Shown: positions 30,971 through 41,088 of the stretch, piece after piece
How positions within the stretch are numbered: the first letter of the stretch is position 1
Layout of the letters: each line of letters starts with the position of its first letter
From: a bacterium
GTDB taxonomy: Bacteria > Chloroflexota > Anaerolineae > Caldilineales > Caldilineaceae
Length of the DNA stretch: 62,695 nt
NCBI GenBank assembly: GCA_016124945.1
Contig: WGMT01000074.1
Span: 1 to 62,695 of the forward strand
Direction of reading: 5' to 3'
Translations under genes and position numbers: made by a program
The notes under the pieces: model-generated
Database searches by the model: none
Told to the model about the DNA's origin: nothing
Seen by the model: the letters and a program-made list of their open reading frames with translations, nothing else

Positions 30971-32392
30971 TTACTTGAGTATGTAATAGGTTGCCCGTTT
31001 GGATCCAACTTTAATGAGGTAATCGCGTTCCACCAGATCGGCGAGATCTCGGCGGATGGTCTCTGAACTAACATCGGGCACCAAACTTTGGTAGTCGCTG
31101 TTGGTGATCCGCCCATTGGCCCGTACATAGTCCAACGCCTGCACTTGCCGCTCACTGAGGAAGGCATGGACGGCAGAGAGCCGTGGTTCGGGCTTGCCGC
31201 TGACCATTAGCTCGTTGGCGGCGTAGAGCGTCACCTGGAAGCCGGCGGCGGTCTCTTCGAAGACGGGTTCAGGTAGGCCGATCTCCTGCATGGCGGCCAG
31301 CATCCGGTCGATGCCGTAGCCCAAGCGCTCGATGTAGCCCCAGTCGCTGAGGATAGCGACCACGGCCTCATTTCGAGAGTAGCGTTCGTCGCGCAGATTG
31401 TCCAGGGTCACATGACCAGGAAGTCGGCCAGGGCTGTAGACGGTGAGCCGGTTGTTGAACATGAGCAGGCGGATGCCTTCGCCGCGGATGCTGTAATCGC
31501 GGTGGGCCACGGCGTTGACAATGGCCTCGCGGACGACGGCAATGGGATACTCGGAGACATCTTCGCGCACCATGCCGGTGATGCGCATCCCCCGCCGCAT
31601 GTTCCCCACAAGAAAGGCTTCGGCCTGGCGGATCTGCTCTACCAGTGGGCCGGTAATGTCCTGGCGCACAAATTCGTCGCTCATGTCATCGCCACTGTAG
31701 CGGACGCAGATGATCTCGGCGCTGCGCAGGAAGCGTTGTGGTTCACGGCCAAAAAGCAGTATACCGGCGTGGGTAGGCACCAGATCGCCGTCGGGATTGG
31801 TAGGGTGGTAGGTAACGCACCCACGTGCCGTGAGCAGTTGCAGCACGTCGTCTTGTGGGGAAACTTGCAGATGGGTGAGATAGCGTTCGATGAGCGGCTG
31901 GTCGAAATCCCCTAGTGTTGCGCCTGTCACCGCTGTGGACTCGAAGCCGCTGTCGGTGCGTTCAAAGAGCAAGCGGCGCAGTTCGGGGGTGGTTAACGGT
32001 CGCGTCTGACCTGCTGTGCGGGTGAGATAACGTCCTTGCAGGCTGTAGATATGGGGAAGACCGGGGGGCACCTGCACAATGACGGCTGCGCCTTTGTCCG
32101 ATGCTACAATTTGCGGCGTAGGCACAATCATGGGTGGGTCGGTGAGCAGCGATGCCTGGATCGCCATATCGCGCAACACGGTCACATCGATGCCATGCTG
32201 GAGTGATCCTCGCGCGGTGACGCCCAGGACGGCAACGCCACCATGCGCGTTGGCCAGCGCGGCCAGCGCCTCGGCAATATTCGCTTCTGCGCTCTTGCCC
32301 GGCAGAAAGACCACCTGATCCGTTTGCCCGCCACTGAGGATTCCGGCCAGTTCCTCGGCAGTGAGGGCAGAGGGGCGACGGCGAACGATCAT
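30971..32392 (-). CDS. AlbA_2/Schlafen-type ATP-binding regulator
   Basis: The 473-residue protein has an N-terminal Schlafen AlbA_2-type domain (residues about 20-140; QTDQVVFLPGKSAEANIAEA, GGVAVLGVTA). It continues with a GHKL-type ATPase segment (VREAIVNAVAHRDYSIRGEG, LPGHVTLDNL). At the C-terminus is a DeoR-like winged helix (ALDYVRANGRITNSDYQSLV). Such proteins are often labelled RecG-related helicases but act as putative transcriptional regulators. Its ATG overlaps the folC stop (ATGA), so it is made from the folC message. Ligand and targets are unknown. Confidence 0.82.
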   Translation of the reverse strand: MIVRRRPSALTAEELAGILSGGQTDQVVFLPGKSAEANIAEALAALANAHGGVAVLGVTARGSLQHGIDVTVLRDMAIQASLLTDPPMIVPTPQIVASDKGAAVIVQVPPGLPHIYSLQGRYLTRTAGQTRPLTTPELRRLLFERTDSGFESTAVTGATLGDFDQPLIERYLTHLQVSPQDDVLQLLTARGCVTYHPTNPDGDLVPTHAGILLFGREPQRFLRSAEIICVRYSGDDMSDEFVRQDITGPLVEQIRQAEAFLVGNMRRGMRITGMVREDVSEYPIAVVREAIVNAVAHRDYSIRGEGIRLLMFNNRLTVYSPGRLPGHVTLDNLRDERYSRNEAVVAILSDWGYIERLGYGIDRMLAAMQEIGLPEPVFEETAAGFQVTLYAANELMVSGKPEPRLSAVHAFLSERQVQALDYVRANGRITNSDYQSLVPDVSSETIRRDLADLVERDYLIKVGSKRATYYILK

Positions 32393-33804
32393 GGCGACTG
32401 TCTCCGCGCGGCGGCCTGCATGGGGACGTTGAGATCTGGTTCGTCGGCAGCTTCGTAGACCCAGTCTGTGGCTGGGAAAGCGTGCGGGTATCGTTCATTC
32501 CATGCTTCGCGCAGTTCGGCGGTCACAAAGACCGAGCCTGTCCCCACCAGTAGGCCATCGCTGGGGGTGATCTCCATTGCCAGTGTCACGGCTTCGCTCA
32601 CAGACGTAGCGTCGAGGATGGTCGGCGCAATCTGGTCATTTTTTTGAAGCCAGGGACGTAATTCCTGACGAATTTCTGCTGTCGAGAGCGCTTTGGCATG
32701 GCGACTTTGCACAAGCACCAGCCGCCGGCTGACACTCAACAGTCGTTCGATCATCGGTCGCATGCGCTTGTCGCGATTTGCGCCGAAGATAAAGGTGATA
32801 GGGCGCTGTGCGTACTTCTGGCGCAGGGCTGTGAGCAAAATATTGATGCTGTCGACATTGTGGGCGCAGTCAACCAAGAGGGGTAGCGTCCCCACGTCGG
32901 GCAACAGTTCAAAACGCCCCGGCCACCATGTCGCGGCCAGCCCGGCAGTGGCGTTGGCGATGTTGTAATTAGGCAGTTCACCGCGTCGGGCCAGATCTTC
33001 GATCATGTGCCACGCCACCGCTGCGTTGACCTGTTGATGCCGCCCGAACAGTGGTACCAATTGATTGCGCAGCGGCGCCACCCAATGTAACGGCGAGTGG
33101 CGAGCGGCAGCGGTCTCTTCGAGCACGCGGTGGGGATCTTTACGCTGCGGCGAAGCAAAGACGGGCACGCCCGGCTTGATGATCCCTGCCTTTTCATAGG
33201 CAATGAGGGCCAGTGTATCGCCCAATACCTGCATGTGATCTTTGCTAATGCGCGTGATGCCGCAAACCTGTGGCGTGAGGACATTGGTGCTGTCGAGTCG
33301 CCCACCCAGGCCGACTTCGACGACGGCCCACTCCACACCGGCGTCGGCGAAATGTTGGATGGCCAGCGCCGTGATCTTGTCGAAGACAGATAGGTCGGGG
33401 ATAGCCTCAAAATGAGGACGTAGCCGCTCGATGAGCGCGGGGAGTGCGTCCTTGGCCATGAGTTGACCGTCAATGCGCACGCGTTCGCGGAAAGTGTGTA
33501 GATGGGGGCTGGTAAAGAGACCTGTACGATAGCCAAGATGACGCAAGATGGATTCAGTGTAAGCACTGGTGCTGCCTTTGCCTTTGGTGCCGGCAATATG
33601 GACAGCCTTAAAGCGCATCTGCGGATTGCCCAGCCGCGCCAGGATCTCACGCATACGCTCCTGGCCGCGATCGGGGTTGAGGTACTTCTGTCCACGTCCA
33701 TCGTAACGGGCAGTGGAAAAGAGATAGAGTAGTGCAGCGCTATAGGTTGCAGACAAGTCGGGCTCAATCAGCGGCTCAATCAGCGGTGAATTCGACACGG
33801 ACAC
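32389..33804 (-). CDS. folC: Dihydrofolate synthase/folylpolyglutamate synthase
   Basis: The start is GTG at 33804, with GGAGAG upstream. The 471-residue Mur-ligase-fold enzyme has the P-loop GTKGKGSTSAYTESIL, the folate-binding region LFTSPHLHTFRERVRIDG, and GLGGRLDSTN. It adds glutamate to dihydropteroate or to folates using ATP. A short 12-base tandem duplication at the 5' end gives the PLIEPLIEP sequence near the N-terminus. The AlbA-ATPase gene overlaps its stop. Confidence 0.92.
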   Translation of the reverse strand: MSVSNSPLIEPLIEPDLSATYSAALLYLFSTARYDGRGQKYLNPDRGQERMREILARLGNPQMRFKAVHIAGTKGKGSTSAYTESILRHLGYRTGLFTSPHLHTFRERVRIDGQLMAKDALPALIERLRPHFEAIPDLSVFDKITALAIQHFADAGVEWAVVEVGLGGRLDSTNVLTPQVCGITRISKDHMQVLGDTLALIAYEKAGIIKPGVPVFASPQRKDPHRVLEETAAARHSPLHWVAPLRNQLVPLFGRHQQVNAAVAWHMIEDLARRGELPNYNIANATAGLAATWWPGRFELLPDVGTLPLLVDCAHNVDSINILLTALRQKYAQRPITFIFGANRDKRMRPMIERLLSVSRRLVLVQSRHAKALSTAEIRQELRPWLQKNDQIAPTILDATSVSEAVTLAMEITPSDGLLVGTGSVFVTAELREAWNERYPHAFPATDWVYEAADEPDLNVPMQAAARRQSP

Positions 33805-33969
33805 GTTGATCTCTCCAAAGCGTCGAGCAGCGGCGGCTCGACCAAGTGTGGTGCCGGCGCGGCGGATCTACGCAGGCGAATTGCAGGGCTACTATGGATT
33901 GTACTTCAGCCCCCCAAACGATGTAAAACCCTTCAACCAATTCATGATAATCGGTACATCCATACAATT

Positions 33970-34020
33970 GTTATATCTGTGCCACTGTTATACCTGTGCC
34001 ACTGTTATATCTGTGCCATT
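33970..34020. repeat. Three 17-bp tandem repeats upstream of yvcK
   Basis: GTTATATCTGTGCCACT is repeated three times head to tail (33970-33986, 33987-34003, 34004-34020) with only two substitutions. It ends 46 bases before the yvcK start codon. The 33805-34066 gap has no other clear feature apart from the -10-like TATAAT. Confidence 0.92.
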
Positions 34021-34054
34021 ACAGATTGGGGATGCATTTCCGCAGGGGGGCAGC

Positions 34055-34060
34055 TATAAT
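34055..34060 (+). promoter_or_regulatory. Consensus -10 box seven bases before the yvcK ATG
   Basis: TATAAT at 34055-34060 ends six bases before ATG 34067. Transcription started from it would begin at or next to the ATG, giving a leaderless mRNA. No good -35 is visible at 17 bases, and GGGGGG at 34045 is too far for a normal Shine-Dalgarno role. Confidence 0.5.
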
Positions 34061-34066
34061 CAAGAC

Positions 34067-35467
34067 ATGAACACAGATCGCATCAATGGTTCCGATCCCC
34101 TGCATCGGCGGCGAGCGCAAACAGGCGCAGCGCCCAGTGTACGTACGCGGATTGCGGCGATTGTTGACGCGGGTTTTTCGTTTAAGCGCTGGATGCTGGT
34201 GCCGGTTCTCGGCGTACTGTTTTCAGGCTTGGGGATGTCGTTGATCGTCACGGATCTGGTGATGCTGAGCAATTTACCCGTGCTGTTGCGTTCTCTGCTC
34301 TCTTTGGACTGGACAGCCGGCCTGTTTTTTTTGCTAGCCGGGTTGATCTTCGCCTTCTTCGGCGTTTGGCGGCTGAATCGCGAGATGATCAGCTTTCTGC
34401 TAGAACGCGAGAATGTCATCGACGATCTGGAAATCGTCGATGCACTGGTTGCGCGACGCCAACAGCGCAAGTTGCGCACAGGCCCTAGGATCGTGGTCAT
34501 TGGCGGCGGCACAGGGATGCCAACGCTGCTACGCGGGCTACGTCAGTACACAGAGAACATCACCGCCGTCGTCACCGTAGCCGATGACGGCGGCAGCAGT
34601 GGACGGCTACGCGAACAGATGGGTGTGTTACCCCCCGGCGATTTTCGCAACAACATTGCTGCACTCAGCGAAGCCGAAGGGCTGATGACGCAGTTACTCC
34701 AATATCGTTTCGGCGACAAAGACGGCCTCGACAACCACAACTTCGGGAATCTCTTCATCACCACCATGGCAGCCATTGCCGGTAGCTTTGAGCAGGGGAT
34801 TGCCGCCAGCAGCCGTGTACTCGCCGTGCGCGGACGTATCCTCCCCAGCACGCTGGATAATGTGACGCTATGTGCCGAAATTGCCTACCCTCCCCGCGAA
34901 GGAGAAAAGGTCAACGGCGCAGGCGAAGAGCGCTGGGCCTACGTGCGCGGTGAAAGCCACATCCCCAACGCGGGTGGACGCATCATGCGTGTCCACTTGG
35001 AACCGGAGGATTGCCGCGCCTACCCCGAGACGATCCAGGCGATCCTAAAGGCGGATCTCATCATCGCTGCGCCGGGAAGTTTCTTCACCAGTCTGCTACC
35101 CAATCTACTCGTGCCCTATGTGCGTGCGGCCATCTGCGCTTCGAATGCGGTGCGCGTCTACGTCTGCAATGTGGCAACACAGGCCGGAGAAACAGATCAA
35201 TTCACAGTGTCGGAACACATGCGCAACCTGCGCCTCCACGCCGGGGACGCCTTCACCCACGTCCTTGCCAACGATGCCTACGATCCAGCGCAGTCCCTCT
35301 CTGCCAATGTACAGTGGGTGACATTGCCCAGCCCAGACGAGCCCATCGATTACATGCTGGACAAGGCCGATTTGATTGATACTCAGCGCCCTTGGCGGCA
35401 CGATCCCTACAAGGTGGCAGCGCAGGTCATGTCAATCTACCAGCGGCTCAAGCCAGAAGCAGAGTAG
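34067..35467 (+). CDS. yvcK: Membrane-anchored YvcK/CofD-like protein
   Basis: The start at 34067 (MNTDRINGSDPLHRRRAQTG) is the last plausible one before the conserved part. Of 466 residues, about 35-110 contain two membrane segments (MLVPVLGVLFSGLGMSLIV and LFFLLAGLIFAFFGVW) joined to a coiled linker. The YvcK domain follows: IVVIGGGTGMPTLLRGL, VTVADDGGSSGRLREQM, PPGDFRNNIAAL. YvcK proteins bind UDP-sugars and are needed for normal cell shape and growth on gluconeogenic carbon. It lies just upstream of the glycolytic cluster on the same strand, a suggestive link. Confidence 0.9.
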   Translation: MNTDRINGSDPLHRRRAQTGAAPSVRTRIAAIVDAGFSFKRWMLVPVLGVLFSGLGMSLIVTDLVMLSNLPVLLRSLLSLDWTAGLFFLLAGLIFAFFGVWRLNREMISFLLERENVIDDLEIVDALVARRQQRKLRTGPRIVVIGGGTGMPTLLRGLRQYTENITAVVTVADDGGSSGRLREQMGVLPPGDFRNNIAALSEAEGLMTQLLQYRFGDKDGLDNHNFGNLFITTMAAIAGSFEQGIAASSRVLAVRGRILPSTLDNVTLCAEIAYPPREGEKVNGAGEERWAYVRGESHIPNAGGRIMRVHLEPEDCRAYPETIQAILKADLIIAAPGSFFTSLLPNLLVPYVRAAICASNAVRVYVCNVATQAGETDQFTVSEHMRNLRLHAGDAFTHVLANDAYDPAQSLSANVQWVTLPSPDEPIDYMLDKADLIDTQRPWRHDPYKVAAQVMSIYQRLKPEAE

Positions 35468-35777
35468 AAGACCTGTGGTGCAATCGCTTGCACTCCTCGA
35501 AGCGGATCAAAATCAGTGGTCGTAAAAATAAGCGATAGCGAAAAGATATGGTAAAATGCAAGAGTGCTCACAATTCGTTGGGTAGACGGCGTTGCCTGCC
35601 CTGACGGCGAATTGGCGTGTCGGCAATCAGCGTTGAGAAGTTGGGCCGCCAGACTTGCATCATCCCAAAATAGACTGCAATCGCCAACACCTCGTTTCCC
35701 TCGTTCTGATCCTCACACGTGGCACACACTCACTTAGCAATCGGATAAATGATTTCATTCACATTGGAGGTAATTCA
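35468..35777 (+). promoter_or_regulatory. Intergenic leader of gap; weak promoter candidate
   Basis: No gene is seen in this 310-base gap. TATGGTAAAAT at 35547-35557 looks like an extended -10, but no -35 stands out. GGAGG at 35766-35770 is the ribosome-binding site of gap. Confidence 0.35.
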
Positions 35778-36788
<1,011 letters not shown>

Positions 36789-36797
36789 GCATTTTAG

Positions 36798-36864
36798 AAT
36801 GCGGAGTGGGATAGGGCTTGCCTCAGTGCCAGGCACTGACTTGACCTGATCTCCACTCCGCATT
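36798..36864. repeat. Nested hairpin between gap and pgk
   Basis: The outer arms AATGCGGAGTGG (36798-36809) and CCACTCCGCATT (36853-36864) are perfect. Inside is the palindrome TCAGTGCCAGGCACTGA (36823-36839). The inner word recurs near 6772. It lies within an apparent operon. Confidence 0.88.
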
Positions 36865-36899
36865 TTGATTGCTGAGTCCTACTTTAAGGACGCAAAACC

Positions 36900-38078
<1,179 letters not shown>

Positions 38079-38092
38079 AAGAAAAGACCATC

Positions 38093-38488
38093 ATGAGCTT
38101 TTTCAAGAAACTCGCCCAACTCTTCACTGGCGGTGGCAGTGTAAGCAATCGCCGCATGTTGACGATCTATGTGCTGAGCCGTCGCTGCAACGAGCCGCTC
38201 AGTACAGATGTCGACCTCCTCAACACACTGAGCCAGGCGGAAGAAGCCGACGCCACCTACTACACCCGCAAGGTAATTCAGAGCAGTGGCGCCAACCGCT
38301 GCTTCAGTCAGGTGGAAGTCGAACTCTGGTTTAACGCCTCACGCAATCTAAGCCGCCATGAAGTACACGGCGGCAAGTGGCTGACCGAAGACGAGTACAA
38401 CGCCGAGGTGGAGCGCTTCAACCGTTCTCCAGAAGAGGACGACGAGCCAGGCGAACACGAGGCTCAAAACCCCAAACCATCAAACTGA
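38093..38488 (+). CDS. Uncharacterised 131-residue protein inside the glycolytic cluster
   Basis: No known domain is recognised. The N-terminus (MSFFKKLAQLFTGGGS) could form a short amphipathic helix. The core (RRMLTIYVLSRRCNEPLST, EADATYYTRKVIQSSGANRC, VEVELWFNASRN) looks like a small alpha/beta fold with two Cys. The C-terminus is acidic and disordered (SPEEDDEPGEHEAQN). It starts 14 bases after pgk and ends 69 bases before tpiA, so it is almost certainly cotranscribed with them. A role linked to glycolysis is inferred from position only. Confidence 0.75.
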   Translation: MSFFKKLAQLFTGGGSVSNRRMLTIYVLSRRCNEPLSTDVDLLNTLSQAEEADATYYTRKVIQSSGANRCFSQVEVELWFNASRNLSRHEVHGGKWLTEDEYNAEVERFNRSPEEDDEPGEHEAQNPKPSN

Positions 38489-38557
38489 TCTTTGTTGGGA
38501 GCCGGCGCAACGCTGTTTGTGCCTGCTCCCATCTTCATTTTTGGACAGGAGTATGCC

Positions 38558-39328
38558 ATGCGTAAACCGATGATGGCCGGCAATTGGAAGCTGAACATGG
38601 GGCCGACCGAAGCTGAAGCATTGGCCACCGAAATCAAACAACTCGTCAGCAGCAACGGCGTCGACTGTGTTGTCTGCCCGCCTTTTGTGTCACTGCCCGC
38701 CGTGGCTCAGGGGCTGGCAGGGACGGGTGTCGCCGTAGGCGCGCAGAACGTCTACCACGAAGACAGCGGCGCCTTCACCGGTGAGGTCAGTGCGCCGATG
38801 CTACTTGGGCTGGCCGAGTATGTGATCATTGGGCACAGTGAGCGGCGACAATACTTCCACGAGAGCGACGCCGACGTCAACAAGAAGATCAAGGCCACGC
38901 TAAAGCACGGGCTGACGCCGATTGTCTGCGTGGGTGAGAGCCTTGAACAGAACGAAGCAGGCGAAACGCAGAGCTTCGTCAGCGGGCAGGTTCGTGGCGC
39001 GTTGGACGGCATCAGCGCCGAGCAAGTAGTGTCGTTGGTCATTGCCTACGAGCCGATTTGGGCAATTGGCACAGGCCGAGCAGCCACTTCGGAGCAGGCT
39101 GGGGATATCTGCGGCAACGTGGTGCGCCAGACGGTGGCTGAGCTCTATGGCAGTGCTGTCGCGGAGCAAGTGCGCGTCTTATACGGTGGGAGCACCAAGC
39201 CTGGCAACATCGCCGAAATCATGCAACAGGCCGACATCGACGGAGCGCTGATTGGTGGAGCGTCCTTGAGCGCGGGGAGCTACGCCGACATGGTACGCAT
39301 TACAGGTGAAGTGTACGGTGCTTTGTAG
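38558..39328 (+). CDS. tpiA: Triosephosphate isomerase
   Basis: The start at 38558 (MRKPMMAGNWKLN) follows GGACAGGA. The 256-residue TIM barrel has the substrate-binding Asn/Lys (GNWKLN), catalytic His (IIGHSERRQ), catalytic Glu (AYEPIWAIGTG) and the phosphate loop (GGSTKPGN). It interconverts dihydroxyacetone phosphate and glyceraldehyde 3-phosphate. It is the last gene of the cluster and is followed by a strong terminator. Confidence 0.96.
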   Translation: MRKPMMAGNWKLNMGPTEAEALATEIKQLVSSNGVDCVVCPPFVSLPAVAQGLAGTGVAVGAQNVYHEDSGAFTGEVSAPMLLGLAEYVIIGHSERRQYFHESDADVNKKIKATLKHGLTPIVCVGESLEQNEAGETQSFVSGQVRGALDGISAEQVVSLVIAYEPIWAIGTGRAATSEQAGDICGNVVRQTVAELYGSAVAEQVRVLYGGSTKPGNIAEIMQQADIDGALIGGASLSAGSYADMVRITGEVYGAL

Positions 39329-39393
39329 TGTTTAGTGCGTAAACCCATACAGATTGTCAGCGCTGGGCAGGGACATCAGAGTTTTTTAGCAGA

Positions 39394-39447
39394 TAAAAGA
39401 GAGACGCCACGGAAGATCAATGTTCATTCCGTGGCATCTCTTTTTTG
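39394..39447 (+). terminator. Intrinsic terminator after tpiA
   Basis: AAAAGAGAGACGCCACGGAA pairs with TTCCGTGGCATCTCTTTT, with only one mismatch, followed by TTTT. It begins about 65 bases after the tpiA stop. Confidence 0.93.
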
Positions 39448-39524
39448 TCTGCTTTTTTGGTCGTTGATCGGAAATTCGCCTCCGGGTGCATTGTCTACGT
39501 GGTCGTCAGCATGCCAGGCCAGGG

Positions 39525-39943
39525 TTACGCAGGTCCCTGCACTGTGGGGGTTGAGTCGATTTGCAGATCAGCGCCAATGAGCGTGGCGCGTTCCTGCATA
39601 CCGATGAGACCAAAGCGCCGGTCCATGAGCAGCCGACGAAAGTCCATTTGACCAATGTTAAAGCCTTTGCCGGCATCACAGACTTGCAGCGTGATGTGTC
39701 CTGGAGCGAGACGGCCACGGAGACGAATCGACGCCCCCCTGCGTGGGTCAGCGCATTCTCAAGTGCCTGCTGCATGATACGAAAGACGTGTTCCTCAACC
39801 TTCAATGGATAACGTTGATCGGCATCGACAACATCCATTTCTACGTCTGTAGCCGGGTTTCGTTCCAAATAGCCGTCGGTCAGTTCCTCCAGCGCCATAT
39901 GTAAGCCATAGGCTAACAGCGGTGGCCTAATATTGATTAGCCC
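39525..39943 (-). pseudogene. Histidine-kinase C-terminal fragment, frameshifted
   Basis: From about 39943 the minus strand encodes the end of a NarL/DegS-type sensor kinase (INIRPPLLAYGLHMALEELT, RIMQQALENALTHAGG). At a run of six G (minus strand, near 39735-39740) the frame breaks. One extra G restores ASIRLRGRLAPGHITLQVCD, then GKGFNIGQ, FGLIGMQERATLIGADLQI and a stop at 39525. The N-terminal sensor and dimerisation parts are missing upstream, so this is a decayed remnant rather than only a sequencing slip. No response-regulator gene is adjacent. Confidence 0.75.
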
Positions 39944-40276
39944 AGCAGTATGCAGTATGCAATAAACAACATTCCAAAACTCTGCTGATGCACTGGCAGA
40001 GTTTTTATTAGGCTGTGTTGACATTTCACAGGTTTCCTCCCACCGCTTGGGCGTTAAGCGACAACTCGCAAGGAGACTGCACTGTAATTGTCAACAGAAC
40101 CTAGTAGAAGTTACGCGAATCGCCTTGTAGGAGCGCATTATGTTGCGCCCCTACGCCTTTGAACGGCACAAGTTAAAGTTGGTCAGGCACGTCACAAATG
40201 GTTTGCTGAGAATCTGTGTTTGCTGTACGCTTTGGGAACAAACTATGAAGCCACATCAACTAAAGTACTGCATGAA

Positions 40277-41026
40277 ATGGATGCTACACTCACAACCTTT
40301 ACACTCTTTGCGACTTTACTCCTGCTCCTGGCGTGGATGAGCCGCCAGGTAAGCCTGTTAACCCAAGAAGTCGTCTACCGGATCACCCAATCCGCCGAAT
40401 TGGCAATGGTTGTGCTCTTTTTGCTCTACCTACCCGGCATTATCATTCACGAAGCGTCCCATTGGCTAGTGGCCAAAATGTTGGGGCTCAAGACAGGCAA
40501 GTTTCGGGTTTGGCCCCGCAAACGAGGACGCCACATCGGCATGGGTAGCGTTAGCGTCTCTCGGGGTGGTGCTGTTGCCGACAGCTTGGTAGGCTTAGCC
40601 CCCCTCATCGTCGGCTCGTTACTTGTTGCGATGATAGGTGAACAGGTCTTTCAGAGCAACTTGCTGCCCACACTGTGGCAAGAGGGAGATTGGTGGAGTG
40701 GACTCCACGCGTTGTTCTCCGTTATCACACGCCAGGAGGACGGCTTCTTGTGGTCGTATCTATTGTTTGCGGTGGCAAATGCCATGCTGCCCAGCAGCAG
40801 TGATCGCGAGCCCTTGCGATCACTGCTGCGTTATATTGTCCTGTTTGGCGTACTCTATATCCTCATCGACAGTTCGGGGCAGTTCTTCCTACAGGTGGCA
40901 TCATGGCTGACGGGCCCCGTAGCGACGCTAGTCAACGCGCTCTTTCTCGTGGCCCTGTTGGATGCGATTGTGATCGGCGTGCTCTTTCTACTGCGATCTG
41001 TCCTGGTAGTCTTACGCCCAGCTTAG
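40277..41026 (+). CDS. M50-like membrane zinc metallopeptidase
   Basis: The 249-residue protein (start MDATLTTFTL, no strong ribosome-binding site) has about six membrane segments. An HEASH motif (H58-E59-xx-H62, in the HExxH form) lies within a membrane segment (YLPGIIIHEASHWLVAKMLG). Further on, AVANAMLPSSSDR could supply the third ligand in the manner of the NxxPxxxxD motif of site-2 proteases. This supports an intramembrane-protease-like fold, though the second motif is atypical and activity is unproven. A longer upstream start is possible. The 250 bases before it show no gene. Confidence 0.72.
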   Translation: MDATLTTFTLFATLLLLLAWMSRQVSLLTQEVVYRITQSAELAMVVLFLLYLPGIIIHEASHWLVAKMLGLKTGKFRVWPRKRGRHIGMGSVSVSRGGAVADSLVGLAPLIVGSLLVAMIGEQVFQSNLLPTLWQEGDWWSGLHALFSVITRQEDGFLWSYLLFAVANAMLPSSSDREPLRSLLRYIVLFGVLYILIDSSGQFFLQVASWLTGPVATLVNALFLVALLDAIVIGVLFLLRSVLVVLRPA

Positions 41027-41088
41027 AACCTGATTTAAAAATGGTATGTCTCACCGCGGCTTTCAAGTCATATTCGAAACAGAACAGC

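Noticed and set aside
33970..34020. CRISPR array or iteron-type origin
   Set aside because: Only three contiguous 17-mers, with no spacers, no DnaA boxes and no replication gene nearby.
35468..35777. Riboswitch upstream of gap
   Set aside because: No conserved aptamer core was recognised in the gap, only a weak -10 and the ribosome-binding site.
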